NCBI GenBank assembly: GCA_002919305.1
Contig: PKFB01000077.1
Span: 30,651-94,650 of the forward strand
Length of the DNA stretch: 64,000 nucleotides
Reading direction: 5' to 3'
Source of the DNA: Actinomycetales bacterium
GTDB lineage: Bacteria > Actinomycetota > Actinomycetes > Mycobacteriales > Micromonosporaceae
Every line of letters starts with the position of its first letter. Position 1 is the stretch's first letter. Positions 62,915-64,000 of this stretch are shown in pieces. The position numbers were made by a program, and so were the translations under genes. Under the pieces are notes generated by a model, which searched no databases, was not told where the DNA came from, and worked only from the letters and a program-made list of their open reading frames with translations.

Positions 62915-63049
62915 GGACACGCAACGCCGCTGAGGCACGCCGCTGAATAGCGCTGCTCACAGCGCTAAATCACAGCGTTGAATCACGCATGCGGCGCGCC
63001 GGGCTGAGAGGCGTCCTGTTCTCGCCGCGAACGCACTGACAAATGCGTT

Positions 63050-63081
63050 GACGCCGGGACGGGGTATCCCGTCCCGGCGTC
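63050..63081. terminator. Bidirectional terminator between pncA and ctaD
   Basis: GACGCCGGGACGGG (63050-63063), loop GTAT, CCCGTCCCGGCGTC (63068-63081): perfect 14-bp stem between two convergent genes. Confidence 0.85.
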
Positions 63082-63128
63082 GGACGTCTCTGGGCCGGTC
63101 TGTCACTCAGGGCCCGGCCCGGTGGAGC

Positions 63129-64000
<872 letters not shown>

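Overview
The window is chromosomal DNA from a high-GC actinomycete, most likely a soil saprophyte of the Streptomyces/Streptosporangiales kind. Support for this: uniformly G+C-rich codon use with GTG and TTG starts; actinobacterial families (DUF574 S-adenosyl methyltransferases, roadblock protein, DUF3618, DUF2017, large ATP-dependent LuxR regulator); a CysM/CysO/Mec cysteine route; and secreted polysaccharide hydrolases. No insertion sequence, prophage, rRNA operon or CRISPR array was seen. One tRNA gene is present.

Region 1-13 kb: a 5'-truncated OmpR-type response regulator; a divergent SDR/MarR pair with a palindromic operator; surE; a GNAT acetyltransferase; a secreted GH16-CBM6 beta-glucanase; an LmbE-like deacetylase; an envelope-stress-like group (Phage_holin_3_6 protein, DUF3618, PRC-barrel/DUF2382, winged-helix regulator); and an IlvD/Edd-family sugar-acid dehydratase.

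Region 12.6-33 kb: a 1.1 kb gene-free stretch leads into roadblock, PAS-GGDEF and DUF574 methyltransferase genes. MscS, an NYN-like protein, a 1005-residue LAL regulator, adenosine deaminase and a PfkB kinase follow. A second DUF574 methyltransferase is translationally coupled to a PAS-GGDEF-EAL protein, so the pairing of methyltransferase with c-di-GMP enzyme occurs twice. Then come a CPBP protease, an orphan FetB-like permease, a CE7 esterase, a DEAD-box helicase and a 48-residue GPGGVSIF membrane protein.

Region 33-50 kb: CDF metal exporter, thioredoxin, redoxin and GH15. A redox/copper-like cluster follows: CopC-CopD fusion, zinc-finger anti-sigma factor, ECF sigma factor, MauE, DsbA-like protein and a secreted membrane protein. 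Next are a serine hydrolase/TetR pair sharing a three-copy operator, an RlmA-type methyltransferase, and a CbiMNQO ECF metal importer behind a good match to a nickel (Nur) box.

Region 50-64 kb: bcp; a leucine-anticodon tRNA with an unusually short variable loop; and a block matching the gene order of Mycobacterium tuberculosis Rv1330c-Rv1341 (pncB, clpS, DUF2017, mec, cysO, cysM, murI, MBL phosphodiesterase, rph, rdgB). A secreted GH26 enzyme lies between clpS and pncB. The window ends inside ctaD.

Several transcription units are closed by long perfect hairpins, which makes the boundaries fairly clear.
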